Both the position numbers and the translations under genes were made by a program. A model generated the notes under the pieces. It had not been told where the DNA came from and did no database searches. It saw nothing but the letters and a program-made list of their open reading frames with translations. Shown one piece after another: positions 16,114 through 24,239 of a DNA stretch of 47,313 nucleotides. Each line of letters begins with the position of its first letter. Within the stretch, counting starts at the first letter, position 1. Where the stretch lies: NCBI GenBank assembly GCA_027310625.1, contig DAIDAM010000010.1, forward strand, positions 1 through 47,313, read 5' to 3'. This DNA comes from a bacterium (GTDB lineage: Bacteria; Patescibacteriota; Minisyncoccia; UBA6257; 2-01-FULL-56-20).

Positions 16114-16555
16114 ACGGTTCGGTTTTGATTTTGCAAGACGGATTTTGAAGAGCAAACAAAGAAAGAAAGCCGTTGTTGTCGCTCTTGTCGGGGAACTCGG
16201 CTGCGGAAAGACAACTTTTGCGCAGGGGTTTGCCGCCGGCTTGGGCGTCCGCGAAAGGGTTTCCAGCCCGACGTTCATTTTGATGAGAATTTCAACGCTG
16301 AAAAGAAAAAGATTCTTGAATTTTATTCATGTTGACGCCTACCGCGCAGAAGCAAAAGATTTTTTGAAGTTAGGATTCAAAAAACTGGCCGCAGACCCGA
16401 AAAACATAATTTTGATAGAATGGGCTGACAGGTTGAAAAGGATTTTGCCGAAGTCGGTTTTGTGGGTCAGGTTCAGACACGGGGGAAAAAGAAACGAAAG
16501 GATAATCGGAGTAATCGCGAATAATGCGAATGTCGGCGAAATAATGCGGATATAA
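16076..16555 (+). CDS. tsaE: tRNA threonylcarbamoyladenosine biosynthesis ATPase TsaE
   Basis: 159 residues. The Walker A motif GELGCGKTTFAQGFAAGLG and the following VSSPTFILM are family hallmarks; HVDAYR and IILIEWADR (Walker B region) complete it. TsaE drives the TsaB-TsaD-TsaC system that makes t6A37 in ANN-decoding tRNAs. The start overlaps the end of the lamin-tail gene by 38 bp, and the 5'-3' exonuclease gene follows after 22 bp, so it is probably cotranscribed. tsaB, tsaC and tsaD are not in the window. Confidence 0.93.
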   Translation: MNTYLSSSSAATKRFGFDFARRILKSKQRKKAVVVALVGELGCGKTTFAQGFAAGLGVRERVSSPTFILMRISTLKRKRFLNFIHVDAYRAEAKDFLKLGFKKLAADPKNIILIEWADRLKRILPKSVLWVRFRHGGKRNERIIGVIANNANVGEIMRI

Positions 16556-16577
16556 AATTCGTAATTTCGTAAACCAG

Positions 16578-17492
16578 ATGAAAATCCTGTTTCTCATAGA
16601 CGCCAATTCCATCATCCACCGCTGTTTTCATGCTCTCCCGAAGTTCACGACGCCTGACGGGAGACCGAGCGGCGCGCTTTACGGACTTTCAAGCATTCTT
16701 CTAAAAATTTTCCGCGAGAACAAGCCGGATTACGCCGCGGCGCTTTTTGACCGACCTGAGCCGACCTTTCGGGACGAAATTTACAAGGAGTATAAAGCCA
16801 CCCGTCCGCCGACCGCCGACGCGCTTATCCCGCAAATAATCGAAGCACCAAAGCTTTTTGAGAAATTCGGGGTGAAACCGTTTGATAAAGCGGGTTTTGA
16901 AGCGGACGATTTGATTGCGACCTTTGCCGAAAAGTTTTCCCACGAGCCGGATTTGAAAGTGGTGATACTCACGGGCGATATGGACACGCTGCAACTTGTC
17001 CACGACGATAAAATAATGGTGCGCGCTTTCAAGAAGGGAATCAGCGAGACCGTTGATTATGACGAAAAAGCGGTTGAGGAAAAATACGGCTTGAAGCCGA
17101 ACCAAATCATCGATTACAAAGCGCTGGTCGGCGACGTTTCCGACAACGTCAAAGGCGTTCCGGGAGTCGGCCCGAAAACAGCCGCAGACATTCTCCAGAA
17201 ATTCGGCACGATTGAAAACGTTTACAAGAACGCGGGCTCTCTGCCCGAAAAGGTTCGCGCGAAATTGCTGGAGTACGAAAAACAGGCCGAGATTTCGGAA
17301 AAACTCGTCACTCTCGAGAAAAACGTGCCCGTCGGCCGCGTTGAATTGGAAGAACTTTCTGCGGATATGAACCGCGAAAAACTTGAAAATTATTTCAGCG
17401 AAATGGGGTTCAAATCGCTTTTGAAGAGATTGGAAAACGGCGGTAACGCAGGGAGAGACGAGAACCACGCGCCGCAGGGCAAAATCTTTTAA
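16578..17492 (+). CDS. 5'-3' exonuclease (N-terminal domain of DNA polymerase I type)
   Basis: 304 residues. It starts MKILFLIDANSIIHRCFHAL with the first catalytic Asp, then the acidic cluster FEADDLIATFA, GDMDTLQLV and YKALVGDVSDNVKGVPGVGPKTA, which includes the helix-hairpin-helix. It removes RNA primers and flaps. The length shows a stand-alone nuclease or the N-terminal part of Pol I; no polymerase domain follows, and the frame ends normally with TAA. An unusual C-terminal tail (GNAGRDENHAPQGKIF) follows the last helix. Confidence 0.9.
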   Translation: MKILFLIDANSIIHRCFHALPKFTTPDGRPSGALYGLSSILLKIFRENKPDYAAALFDRPEPTFRDEIYKEYKATRPPTADALIPQIIEAPKLFEKFGVKPFDKAGFEADDLIATFAEKFSHEPDLKVVILTGDMDTLQLVHDDKIMVRAFKKGISETVDYDEKAVEEKYGLKPNQIIDYKALVGDVSDNVKGVPGVGPKTAADILQKFGTIENVYKNAGSLPEKVRAKLLEYEKQAEISEKLVTLEKNVPVGRVELEELSADMNREKLENYFSEMGFKSLLKRLENGGNAGRDENHAPQGKIF

Positions 17493-17498
17493 ATAAAC

Positions 17499-17507
17499 TG
17501 GTATAAT
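17499..17507 (+). promoter_or_regulatory. Extended -10 promoter of the sensor kinase gene
   Basis: TGGTATAAT, 24 nt before the ATG at 17532, predicts a leader of roughly 18 nt with no SD. Similar TGNTATAAT motifs precede several other genes here. Confidence 0.5.
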
Positions 17508-17531
17508 TTCTTAAAGTTCTCCCTTGATCCA

Positions 17532-18854
17532 ATGTCCAATCTGAAATTGTTTTTCATTTCTCTTCCACCGGCAGTCGGCATTGCAGTAATATCTTTTTAC
17601 TTCCTTCCTCTTTTGTGGAGCGTTGTTTCCGTCGCGCTCGCGATATTGCTGCTCGTCATTTTGTTTGTTGCAACAGGAGGATTTGTCGGGACAAGGGCGC
17701 GGCAAACCGAACTTGGCGCAGCGGGAGGGATTCCGGACTCGGAAGTGAGCGAGTCCGAGCTCCGTCTCATTTTCAATACTCTGGGAGACGCGCTTTTGAT
17801 TTACGACGAGGACTTCAGAATACTTTTCTTCAACGCCGCCGCCGAACGGCTGTTCATGATGTCCGAAAAGGAAGTGTCGGGAGCGAGAATGCAGCCGGAG
17901 AACATAAACGACCCGAAACTCAAACTTCTTGCAGAAGTGATTTTTCCAAGCCTCGCGCCGGTCATGGTCCCGCGCTCGCAGGCGGGTGCTTGGCCGCAAA
18001 TTGTTGACCTTTCGTTTGACGAGCCGCAACTCGAACTCCGCGTGATGACCTCCCAGCTCGGCCAAGCCCCGGGTCAGCCGGCGAGATTTCTGAAAATCAT
18101 CCAAAACCGCACGCACGAGACGGCGCTTCTCAAAACCAAAAGCGATTTTGTGACCGTCGCCTCCCATCAATTCAAAACGCCGCTTACGCATATAAATTGG
18201 GCGCTGGACGCGCTGAAGAGCGACCCTGCATTGGGCGAAGGAAACAAAGAAATGATAAATGAAGCATCGAAAGCCGGGCATCTTCTTGCGGAAATAGTGG
18301 AGAATCTTCTGAGTATTTCAAAAATGGAAGAGGGACGGTTCGGCTACAAGTTCGAGCCGGCCGACCCGGTGGAATTTTTGGACAAGGTTTTGGGGCAGGT
18401 TCTGCCCGAGGCAAACAGGGCGGGCGTGCGGCTTTATTTTGAAAAGCCGCCGTCGTCCCTGCCCGAGGTCTTTATTGACAAGCAGCGGCTTGCTCTCGCG
18501 CTGACGAATTTTTTGGATAACGCCGTTCGTTACAACACTAAAAACGGCGAAGTGATAGTTCGCGTCGCTCAGCTCGCGGATAAGCCGTTTCTTCAATTCA
18601 GCATAAAGGACACCGGCATCGGCATACCCGGAGAGGATATCCCGAAACTCTTCGGTAAGTTTTTCCGCGCCGAGAACGCCGTGAAATTCCAAACTGAGGG
18701 AACAGGACTCGGTCTTTACATCGCAAAAAACATCATTGAGGCGCACGGCGGCAAAGTTCGCATTGAGTCGGAGCTTAACCGCGGGACGACGCTTTATTTT
18801 ACTCTGCCGACCGACAAATCGCTCGTGCCCCAGAGGGAAATGCCGATAGAATAA
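17532..18854 (+). CDS. Membrane sensor histidine kinase with PAS domain
   Basis: 440 residues. Two closely spaced membrane helices (about residues 6-24 and 28-50) are followed by a PAS domain (LRLIFNTLGDALLIYDEDFR). The H box is VASHQFKTPLTHINW with the phosphorylated His. The ATPase domain has N box LTNFLDNAVRYN, G1 DTGIGIPG and G2 GTGLGLYIAK. It should autophosphorylate and pass the phosphate to a response regulator, but none is encoded nearby, so the partner is unknown. A small palindrome (GGACTCG..CGAGTCC near 17726) sits in the linker before the PAS domain. Confidence 0.93.
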   Translation: MSNLKLFFISLPPAVGIAVISFYFLPLLWSVVSVALAILLLVILFVATGGFVGTRARQTELGAAGGIPDSEVSESELRLIFNTLGDALLIYDEDFRILFFNAAAERLFMMSEKEVSGARMQPENINDPKLKLLAEVIFPSLAPVMVPRSQAGAWPQIVDLSFDEPQLELRVMTSQLGQAPGQPARFLKIIQNRTHETALLKTKSDFVTVASHQFKTPLTHINWALDALKSDPALGEGNKEMINEASKAGHLLAEIVENLLSISKMEEGRFGYKFEPADPVEFLDKVLGQVLPEANRAGVRLYFEKPPSSLPEVFIDKQRLALALTNFLDNAVRYNTKNGEVIVRVAQLADKPFLQFSIKDTGIGIPGEDIPKLFGKFFRAENAVKFQTEGTGLGLYIAKNIIEAHGGKVRIESELNRGTTLYFTLPTDKSLVPQREMPIE

Positions 18855-18855
18855 T

Positions 18856-18935
18856 AAATCTGAAATTTGAAGCACGAAATCCGAAGCACGAAATCCGAAA
18901 AGTTTCATATTTCAGATTTGAGATTTCAAATTTTC
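18856..18935. repeat. AAATCTGAAATTTGAA-type dispersed intergenic repeat
   Basis: AAATCTGAAATTTGAAGCAC, then two copies of ACGAAATCCGAA, and the inverse TTTCAGATTTGAGATTTCAAA form an imperfect palindrome filling the gap before mutM. Related sequence lies at 13943-14015 after pilB and at 9622-9665 between ruvC and yebC. Confidence 0.55.
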
Positions 18936-18942
18936 TGCAAAT

Positions 18943-19752
18943 ATGCCCGAGCTTCCGGAAGTCGAAACGATTGTTCGCGAGTTAAGAAAAAAATTATCCG
19001 GCAAAAAACTTTTGCGTCTGGAAATTTTTGACCGGCGTTTGAGGCGCTTGCGTTTGCCTTTGCCGCTGAAAATTTCCTCCGTGGACAGGCACGGGAAATA
19101 TATTGTCGTTCATACGAAGAAAGGGAAATTGCTTTTGCACCTGCGGATGACCGGGCGGCTGCGCTTCGCGAAAAAAGTTTCGCGTGCGCCGGAGGAAAAA
19201 CACGAACGGGCGAGATTTTATTTCGGCGGAGGTGTTATTTTAAAGTTTATTGACTCGCGGAGGTTCGGAACAATTGAGTGGTTCGACTTTACTCGCTACA
19301 AGTGGAAAACGGAAAAACTTCCCGAACTCGGACTTAACCCGATGAAGGGGGAATTTAACGCCGGGAGTTTGAAGGATGTTCTTCGTCTGCGGTCGCGCGC
19401 AATCAGGAGTTTGCTCTTGGACCAGAAAATCGTCGCTGGTCTCGGCACGATTTACGCCGACGAGGCGCTGTGGTACGCCAAAATTGCCCCGGGGCGCAAA
19501 AGCGATTCGCTGACGGACGCGGAAGTAAAGCGACTCGTCGCTTCCATAAAACGTGTTCTGCGCCTCGCGATAAAAAAAGGCGGCACTACATTCCGCGATT
19601 ACAGAAAAACCGGCGGCGACCCCGGCGGCTACCAGTTTTTCCGCAAGGTCTACGGGCGGGAAGGATTGCCTTGTTTCCGCTGCCGAGGCAAAATTAAGAG
19701 GATGAAAATCGGCGGACGCAGCGCGCACTTTTGTCCTGCCTGCCAGAAATGA
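18943..19752 (+). CDS. mutM: Formamidopyrimidine-DNA glycosylase (Fpg/MutM)
   Basis: 269 residues. The processed N-terminus MPELPEVETIVREL holds the catalytic Pro and Glu. The DNA-binding loop LHLRMTGRL, the helix-two-turn-helix (LLDQKIVAGLGTIYADEALW, with conserved Asn replaced by Thr) and a C-terminal zinc finger (CFRC and CPAC) follow. It removes oxidised purines such as 8-oxoguanine. The family's usual GNIYADE appears here as GTIYADE, a small deviation at a residue that normally helps to position catalysis. It is followed by pyrG after 24 bp. Confidence 0.93.
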   Translation: MPELPEVETIVRELRKKLSGKKLLRLEIFDRRLRRLRLPLPLKISSVDRHGKYIVVHTKKGKLLLHLRMTGRLRFAKKVSRAPEEKHERARFYFGGGVILKFIDSRRFGTIEWFDFTRYKWKTEKLPELGLNPMKGEFNAGSLKDVLRLRSRAIRSLLLDQKIVAGLGTIYADEALWYAKIAPGRKSDSLTDAEVKRLVASIKRVLRLAIKKGGTTFRDYRKTGGDPGGYQFFRKVYGREGLPCFRCRGKIKRMKIGGRSAHFCPACQK

Positions 19753-19776
19753 AGAATGACACTTGATACCTGACAC

Positions 19777-21471
19777 ATGACACATTCTACCAAATACATT
19801 TTCGTCGTCGGCGGAGTGATGTCGGGCGTCGGCAAAGGCATTACCGCCGCATCCATCGCAAAAATCATCCAGTCCCGCGGCATTGAAACGACCGCCGTGA
19901 AAATCGACCCCTACGTCAACGTTGACGCCGGCACGATGAACCCCACCGAACACGGTGAGGTTTTTGTTTTGGACGACGGCACGGAGTGCGACCAGGACAT
20001 GGGCAACTACGAGCGCTTTTTGAACAGGAGTTTGACAAAAACGAATTACATGACGACGGGCAGCATTTATCTTTCAGTGATACAAAAAGAAAGAAATTTG
20101 GAATACGGCGGCAGGCAGGTGGAAGTCGTGCCGCGGATACCGCTGGAAGTGATCGACCGCCTCGGGAAAGCCGCGACGAAAAATAAAGCGAAGGTTGTCA
20201 TCACAGAAATCGGCGGCACGGTCGGCGAATACGAAAACATTCTTTTTTTGGAAGCGGTGAGAATGCTCAAACTCAAAAAACCGGAGGACGTTGCCCTCGT
20301 TCTCGTAAGTTTTGTTCCCGCGCTCGGCGCCGGCGGAACGGAACTCAAAACAAAGCCGACGCAGCACGCGGTAAGAAGCTTGAACTCCGTCGGACTTCAT
20401 CCCGACTTCATCATGGCGCGGGCGCACATTCCGCTCGATAAAAAACGGAAGGAAAAATTGGAATTTATGTGCAGCATCGAGCAGGGCAACGTCGTTTCCG
20501 CGCCGAACGTGGAAAACATCTACGACGTGCCGCTCAATTTCGAAAAAGACGGCTTGGGCGAGAAAATTTTTAAAAAGCTGGGACTGAAATCAAGAATACG
20601 CGACATGAAGGACTGGAAAAAACTTTCCGGCGCGGCGAAAAACAGCAGGAAAGAAACGAAGATAGGCATCGTCGGCAAATATTTCGGCAGCGGCGATTTC
20701 ACGCTCACCGATTCCTACATTTCCGTCATCGAAGCCGTGAAACACGCCGCTTACGCGCTGAAAATGAAGCCGATTATCGAGTGGCTGGACTCGGAGGAAT
20801 TCTCCGCTCAAGGCGGAAAATCATTAAAAAAACTCTCCGGCTACGGCGGCATAATCGTTCCCGGCGGCTTCGGCGGCCGCGGCGTGGAAGGAAAAATCGC
20901 CGTTATTCGCCACTGCCGCGAAAATAAAATTCCTTACTTCGGGCTCTGCTACGGCATGCAGCTTGCCGTCGCCGAGTTCGCGCGGAACGCCGCCGGAATG
21001 AAAAAAGCGAACACGACGGAAATAAATCCCAAGACGCCGTTTCCGGTGATTGACATCCTTCCCGAACAGAAGAAAAATGTTGAGGAGAAAAATTACGGCG
21101 GGACGATGCGTCTCGGCGCCTACCCGGCGCTGTTGAAAAAAGGAACGATTGCGTACAGGGCATACGTTTCCGGTCACCGGTCGCTTGTCTCCGGTCGCAT
21201 ATCGGAGCGCCACCGCCACCGCTACGAAGTGAATCCCAAATACATCGAGCGGCTGGAAAAGAAAGGACTGGTTTTCTCCGGCGTTTCGCTGGACAGACGC
21301 CTGATGGAAATCGCCGAACTGCCGCGGTTCGACGCGGCTCACCGCAAGCGCGAGACGCATCCTTTTTTTCTCGGCACGCAGTTTCACCCGGAATTCAAAT
21401 CCCGCCCGCTTCATCCTCACCCGCTCTTTTCGGAGTTTATGAAAGCCGCCGCGAGAAGTAAAAAGAAATAA
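19777..21471 (+). CDS. pyrG: CTP synthase
   Basis: 564 residues. The N-terminal amidoligase has FVVGGVMSGVGKGITAASIA and DPYVNVDAGTMNP. The C-terminal class-I glutamine amidotransferase has GLCYGMQLAV (nucleophile Cys) and GTQFHPEF (His-Glu). It makes CTP from UTP, ATP and glutamine. Two stretches look like repeat-derived insertions in loops: EEFSAQGGKSLKKL, and a short duplicated unit SGHRSLVSGR just before the conserved ERHRHRYEVNP. Those may be harmless surface extensions. Confidence 0.97.
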   Translation: MTHSTKYIFVVGGVMSGVGKGITAASIAKIIQSRGIETTAVKIDPYVNVDAGTMNPTEHGEVFVLDDGTECDQDMGNYERFLNRSLTKTNYMTTGSIYLSVIQKERNLEYGGRQVEVVPRIPLEVIDRLGKAATKNKAKVVITEIGGTVGEYENILFLEAVRMLKLKKPEDVALVLVSFVPALGAGGTELKTKPTQHAVRSLNSVGLHPDFIMARAHIPLDKKRKEKLEFMCSIEQGNVVSAPNVENIYDVPLNFEKDGLGEKIFKKLGLKSRIRDMKDWKKLSGAAKNSRKETKIGIVGKYFGSGDFTLTDSYISVIEAVKHAAYALKMKPIIEWLDSEEFSAQGGKSLKKLSGYGGIIVPGGFGGRGVEGKIAVIRHCRENKIPYFGLCYGMQLAVAEFARNAAGMKKANTTEINPKTPFPVIDILPEQKKNVEEKNYGGTMRLGAYPALLKKGTIAYRAYVSGHRSLVSGRISERHRHRYEVNPKYIERLEKKGLVFSGVSLDRRLMEIAELPRFDAAHRKRETHPFFLGTQFHPEFKSRPLHPHPLFSEFMKAAARSKKK

Positions 21472-21472
21472 T

Positions 21473-21784
21473 ATGAAAAATCCTTTTGAAAAAGAGAAAC
21501 GGGAAAACCCGGAAGTTAAAGAGCTCTTTAGTTCTTTATATCATCATATAAGCCATTTTCTTTTGCTGTCTAGGATTGGTGAGCCCGGCATTGGACACTT
21601 GCGCAAAAGCAACGAAATTATTGATCAAATACTCCAAATTTCGAAAAACGATTCACTTGTTTCCGTTTTGCAAAGGTTAAAAAATGAAATTGGTAATATA
21701 AGTGTTAATTTAAAGCCGGACATCGACCTATTGACTCCCATAAACGAACTCGCGAGCGAAGCAAACAAACAAGAAAAATTTTAA
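21473..21784 (+). CDS. Small helical hypothetical protein
   Basis: 103 residues, charged at the N-terminus (MKNPFEKEKRENPEVKEL), then predicted helices with regular Leu/Ile spacing around residues 15-40 and 50-80. It starts 1 bp after the pyrG stop and ends immediately before the holA ATG, so it is almost certainly cotranscribed with both. No family is recognised and no catalytic or metal-binding motif is seen. Confidence 0.6.
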   Translation: MKNPFEKEKRENPEVKELFSSLYHHISHFLLLSRIGEPGIGHLRKSNEIIDQILQISKNDSLVSVLQRLKNEIGNISVNLKPDIDLLTPINELASEANKQEKF

Positions 21785-22639
21785 ATGATTATTTTCCTTC
21801 ACGGGCCGGACGAGTACCGGCGCCTGCAAAAGAAAAAAGAAATAACCGCGGAGTTCAGGAAAAAGCACGCCGTCGTCGGGGTAGACATCTTTGATTTGGA
21901 AAAGAAAGACGAAGTCGCAAGGTTCAAAGATTTCGTCGGCAGTCAGTCGCTCTTTGACACGAAGAAAATGGCCGTTTTGGAGAACGCTTTCTCGTCGGAA
22001 ATAAGCGATGCCGACAAAAAAGAACTCGCCGCCGGGCTGAAAGAGGTTGCAAAAAGCGACAGTACAACCGTTCTTATCTCTGAAAAGAACAAAACAAGCG
22101 AAGATTTTCCGTTTCTCTCGCGAAAGATTCACCCCCACATCAAAAGTGTTGGCGTGGGGGCGGGCGTGAAGTCGCAGGACTTTTCCTGGCTGACCGGCCC
22201 GAAATGGGAAACGTTTATTTCGGAAATCGCGAGAGAGAACGGCGTTGTGCTAAAGCACAACGCCGTGGAGTTCCTCGCCGAGGTTTATCAAAACGATACA
22301 TGGGGTTTAGCAACCGAATTGGAAAAAATCTCCGTGCTCAAAAACCCTTCGACGGGCTCAGAGCATGAAAGAACAATCGGTTTAGACGACTTGAGAAAAC
22401 TAGATTTAGAAATTAGTCAGGACTTCTTCGAGCTTTTGAAAAACTTGAAGAATTATGCTCTCGAAAACCGACTGGCGTCGCTCGAAAAACTTTTTTCGGC
22501 GAACGAGCCGATGCCGAAAGTTTTCAATATGATTGCCTACCAAATTCCCGACAAACTGCCGCAGCTCGCGAAGTACGACGTGCTCGTGAAATCGGGAAAA
22601 CTTGATTATGAAGAAGCGCTTGTGGACCTGATTGTTTGA
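21785..22639 (+). CDS. holA: DNA polymerase III delta subunit
   Basis: 284 residues. MIIFLHGPDEYRRLQKKKEI is the typical start (GxDxYR), followed by a LFDTKKMAVLENAF-like region, and C-terminal helices with DFFELLKNL and FNMIAYQIPDKLPQLAKYD. HolA opens the sliding clamp in the clamp loader. The middle holds two palindromes in frame: CCCCCACATCAA..GTGGGGG (22132-22160), encoding part of HPHIKSVGVGAGV, and GGCGTTGTGC-TAAA-GCACAACGCC (22241-22264), encoding GVVLKHNAV. The protein is somewhat shorter than the roughly 330 residues of typical HolA. Confidence 0.85.
   Translation: MIIFLHGPDEYRRLQKKKEITAEFRKKHAVVGVDIFDLEKKDEVARFKDFVGSQSLFDTKKMAVLENAFSSEISDADKKELAAGLKEVAKSDSTTVLISEKNKTSEDFPFLSRKIHPHIKSVGVGAGVKSQDFSWLTGPKWETFISEIARENGVVLKHNAVEFLAEVYQNDTWGLATELEKISVLKNPSTGSEHERTIGLDDLRKLDLEISQDFFELLKNLKNYALENRLASLEKLFSANEPMPKVFNMIAYQIPDKLPQLAKYDVLVKSGKLDYEEALVDLIV
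22132..22160 (+). repeat. CCCCCAC..GTGGGGG hairpin inside holA
   Basis: CCCCCACATCAA (22132-22143) faces TTGGCGTGGGGG (22149-22160). The right arm's inverse, CCCCCACGCCAA, is the exact start of the intergenic element at 14241. The reading frame is maintained. Confidence 0.6.
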
Positions 22640-22721
22640 ACCATAGCTATGCATATTTTGAGTGTCACATCGTGGTATCATTAAACTGGTAACTCAGCCG
22701 ACCAACCTGACGGAGGTAACC

Positions 22722-22961
22722 ATGCCGCAATACGTTTTGGAGTTGCGCGCAGGATATCGGCTCAGAACCGAGCCGGACTCGCTGGAATTTGAAGCTGGAG
22801 ACGACGAGGAGGCGTTGGAGAAGGTGGCGGAAGCCATCGGCTCCGAACTGACTGACGGGAAGCTGAATGAAGAAGATTTCCTCGCTTTCGGCGCGGAGGC
22901 GCTAGTGAAAGACGGCACGGTGATATTTCTATCGCCGCTACCGAGAACCATCTGCCACTGA
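22722..22961 (+). CDS. Small acidic protein, unknown, with strong SD
   Basis: 79 residues from the ATG at 22722, fixed by GGAGGT 4 nt upstream. The sequence begins MPQYVLELRAGYRLRTEPDS and is rich in Glu and Asp (EAGDDEEALEKVAEAIGSEL), consistent with a small alpha/beta fold. No family is recognised. It stands alone between holA and rpsT and ends before a perfect 36-bp terminator palindrome. With the SD, this is one of several independent small units in the window. Confidence 0.6.
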   Translation: MPQYVLELRAGYRLRTEPDSLEFEAGDDEEALEKVAEAIGSELTDGKLNEEDFLAFGAEALVKDGTVIFLSPLPRTICH

Positions 22962-23054
22962 CGCTCGGGTGCAGCATTTCACTCGCTGCGCCCCTCACCC
23001 AAGTCCAGTACACAGCACAAGGGTAGTGAATTTAGGCGAGAGTAAAACGATAAA

Positions 23055-23096
23055 ACAAAGAACGCTATGACTAGTCATAGCGTTCTTTGTTTTTTA
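23055..23096 (+). terminator. Perfect 36-bp palindromic terminator
   Basis: ACAAAGAACGCTATGAC-TA-GTCATAGCGTTCTTTGT (23055-23090) followed by TTTTTT. It ends the small gene at 22722. The centre carries the CTATGACTAGTCATAG sequence seen in other palindromes here. Confidence 0.85.
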
Positions 23097-23117
23097 AATC
23101 ACAGACAATTTTGTGAG

Positions 23118-23157
23118 TTACTATGATTACATCACAATTGTGATATAGTCATAGTAA
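23118..23157. repeat. 40-bp palindrome downstream of rpsT
   Basis: TTACTATGA (23118-23126) and TCATAGTAA (23149-23157) enclose ATCACAATTGTGAT, itself a perfect palindrome. It lies 6 bp past the rpsT stop. It could be a terminator without T run, or an operator or recombination site. Confidence 0.5.
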
Positions 23158-23163
23158 GTGAAA

Positions 23164-23427
23164 TCACTTATTTTTTGCTGTTAGTTTGGCGAGGCGGGAC
23201 TTAAGGCGGGCGGCTTTATTTTTCTTGATGGCGCCGGTTTTGGCGGCTTTGTCGAGCGCCTTGTAGGCGGCGGCGAGTTTTGCCTGCGCTTCCTTTATGT
23301 TTTTCGCAGCCAGAAGTTTTTTGTAGATTTTAACCGCGCTCTTGTAGGCGTCTTTTCTTTTGATGTTCCTTTCGCGCCGGCGGACGCTCTGCCGCAGGGC
23401 TTTTTTGGCTGAAGATGTGATGGGCAT
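23164..23427 (-). CDS. rpsT: Small ribosomal subunit protein bS20
   Basis: 87 residues: MPITSSAKKALRQSVRRRER, then a Lys/Ala-rich helical protein ending LKSRLAKLTAKNK, which matches bS20 in start motif, composition and length. It binds 16S rRNA early in 30S assembly. It is a single-gene unit on the minus strand, with a palindrome just past its stop codon. No SD is evident. Confidence 0.94.
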   Translation of the reverse strand: MPITSSAKKALRQSVRRRERNIKRKDAYKSAVKIYKKLLAAKNIKEAQAKLAAAYKALDKAAKTGAIKKNKAARLKSRLAKLTAKNK

Positions 23428-23603
23428 AAAAGTGGAAGTTAGTATAGCAGGGAATTTATGATTTACAAGCTTTTAAGGCTTACTTTCAAGAAAGATTTAA
23501 TGTAGATTTTACTTGAAATATTTTATGCGGCTGTTATAATTTTTGCTGAGCTTTTAAAAAGTGTTGTAAAAAAAGCTCAAATTCAGCTTCTAAACGTTAA
23601 CCC

Positions 23604-23632
23604 TTGACAGCTATCTTATAGCAATATATTAT
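23604..23632 (+). promoter_or_regulatory. Consensus sigma70 promoter P1 upstream of the small-protein pair
   Basis: TTGACA (23604-23609), a 17-bp spacer, TATTAT (23627-23632). The spacer includes CTATCTTATAG, a short inverted repeat that could bind a regulator. It is among the best -35/-10 pairs in the window. Confidence 0.7.
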
Positions 23633-23647
23633 ATTCGTATAAAACTA

Positions 23648-23676
23648 TTGATTTTGCTGTGTTAATACGATACAAT
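23648..23676 (+). promoter_or_regulatory. Second promoter P2 upstream of the small-protein pair
   Basis: TTGATT (23648-23653), a 17-bp spacer, TACAAT (23671-23676), located 54 bp before the ATG at 23730 and in tandem with P1. Confidence 0.55.
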
Positions 23677-23729
23677 ATAGCATCATATAGTTTAAAAGGT
23701 CGTAAAAATTAAAGAAAAATTACAAACAA

Positions 23730-24134
23730 ATGCGACTCGATAAAAGTACGGTAACCGATGCAGTGAAAAGGACGATTGAATTACTTGAGGGCATACCAGA
23801 ATCAGAGCGCTCTATGAGCTTCCCTGTTGTCTTGTCTAAAATTCTTGAGGCGGGCGATAAAAAACCTGATCGTGCCTCGGAAGTGATGATGAAGACAGAG
23901 GCCGCAACAGAAGAGAACTTTTCAGGGCTAACTGGAGGGATAAGACTGCTTGTTCGAGAAGGGTTCTTTAAGGAAGGAAAAACGCAAAATGATATATTCG
24001 AAGAACTTAAACGACAGGGATATCATAGTCCGAAAACTTCTCTGCCTATAACGCTCAAAGGATTTATGCAAAAAAGAATCCTTACGCGGTTTAAAGGTGA
24101 TGATAAGCAATATCGTTATGTTGAAAAAAAATAA
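23730..24134 (+). CDS. Hypothetical protein, possible winged-helix regulator
   Basis: 134 residues, starting MRLDKSTVTDAVKRTIELLE. The C-terminal half (LVREGFFKEGKTQNDIFEEL then KTSLPITLKGFMQKRILTRF) resembles a winged helix in which a recognition helix precedes a basic, aromatic wing. No family is recognised with certainty. Two good promoters lie upstream, with a 5' leader lacking an SD. It is followed by a second small protein (24240) whose C-terminal half has a similar layout, so the two may form a regulatory pair. Confidence 0.55.
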   Translation: MRLDKSTVTDAVKRTIELLEGIPESERSMSFPVVLSKILEAGDKKPDRASEVMMKTEAATEENFSGLTGGIRLLVREGFFKEGKTQNDIFEELKRQGYHSPKTSLPITLKGFMQKRILTRFKGDDKQYRYVEKK

Positions 24135-24239
24135 CGATAATCTCGGCTTTAAAAAATCCAAGTTTGGTGCGTCGTCGAACACTGGACGTGGGTATGCTTC
24201 TGCAAAAGCAGGAGTAATAAAAAATAAAAACAATCAGAT

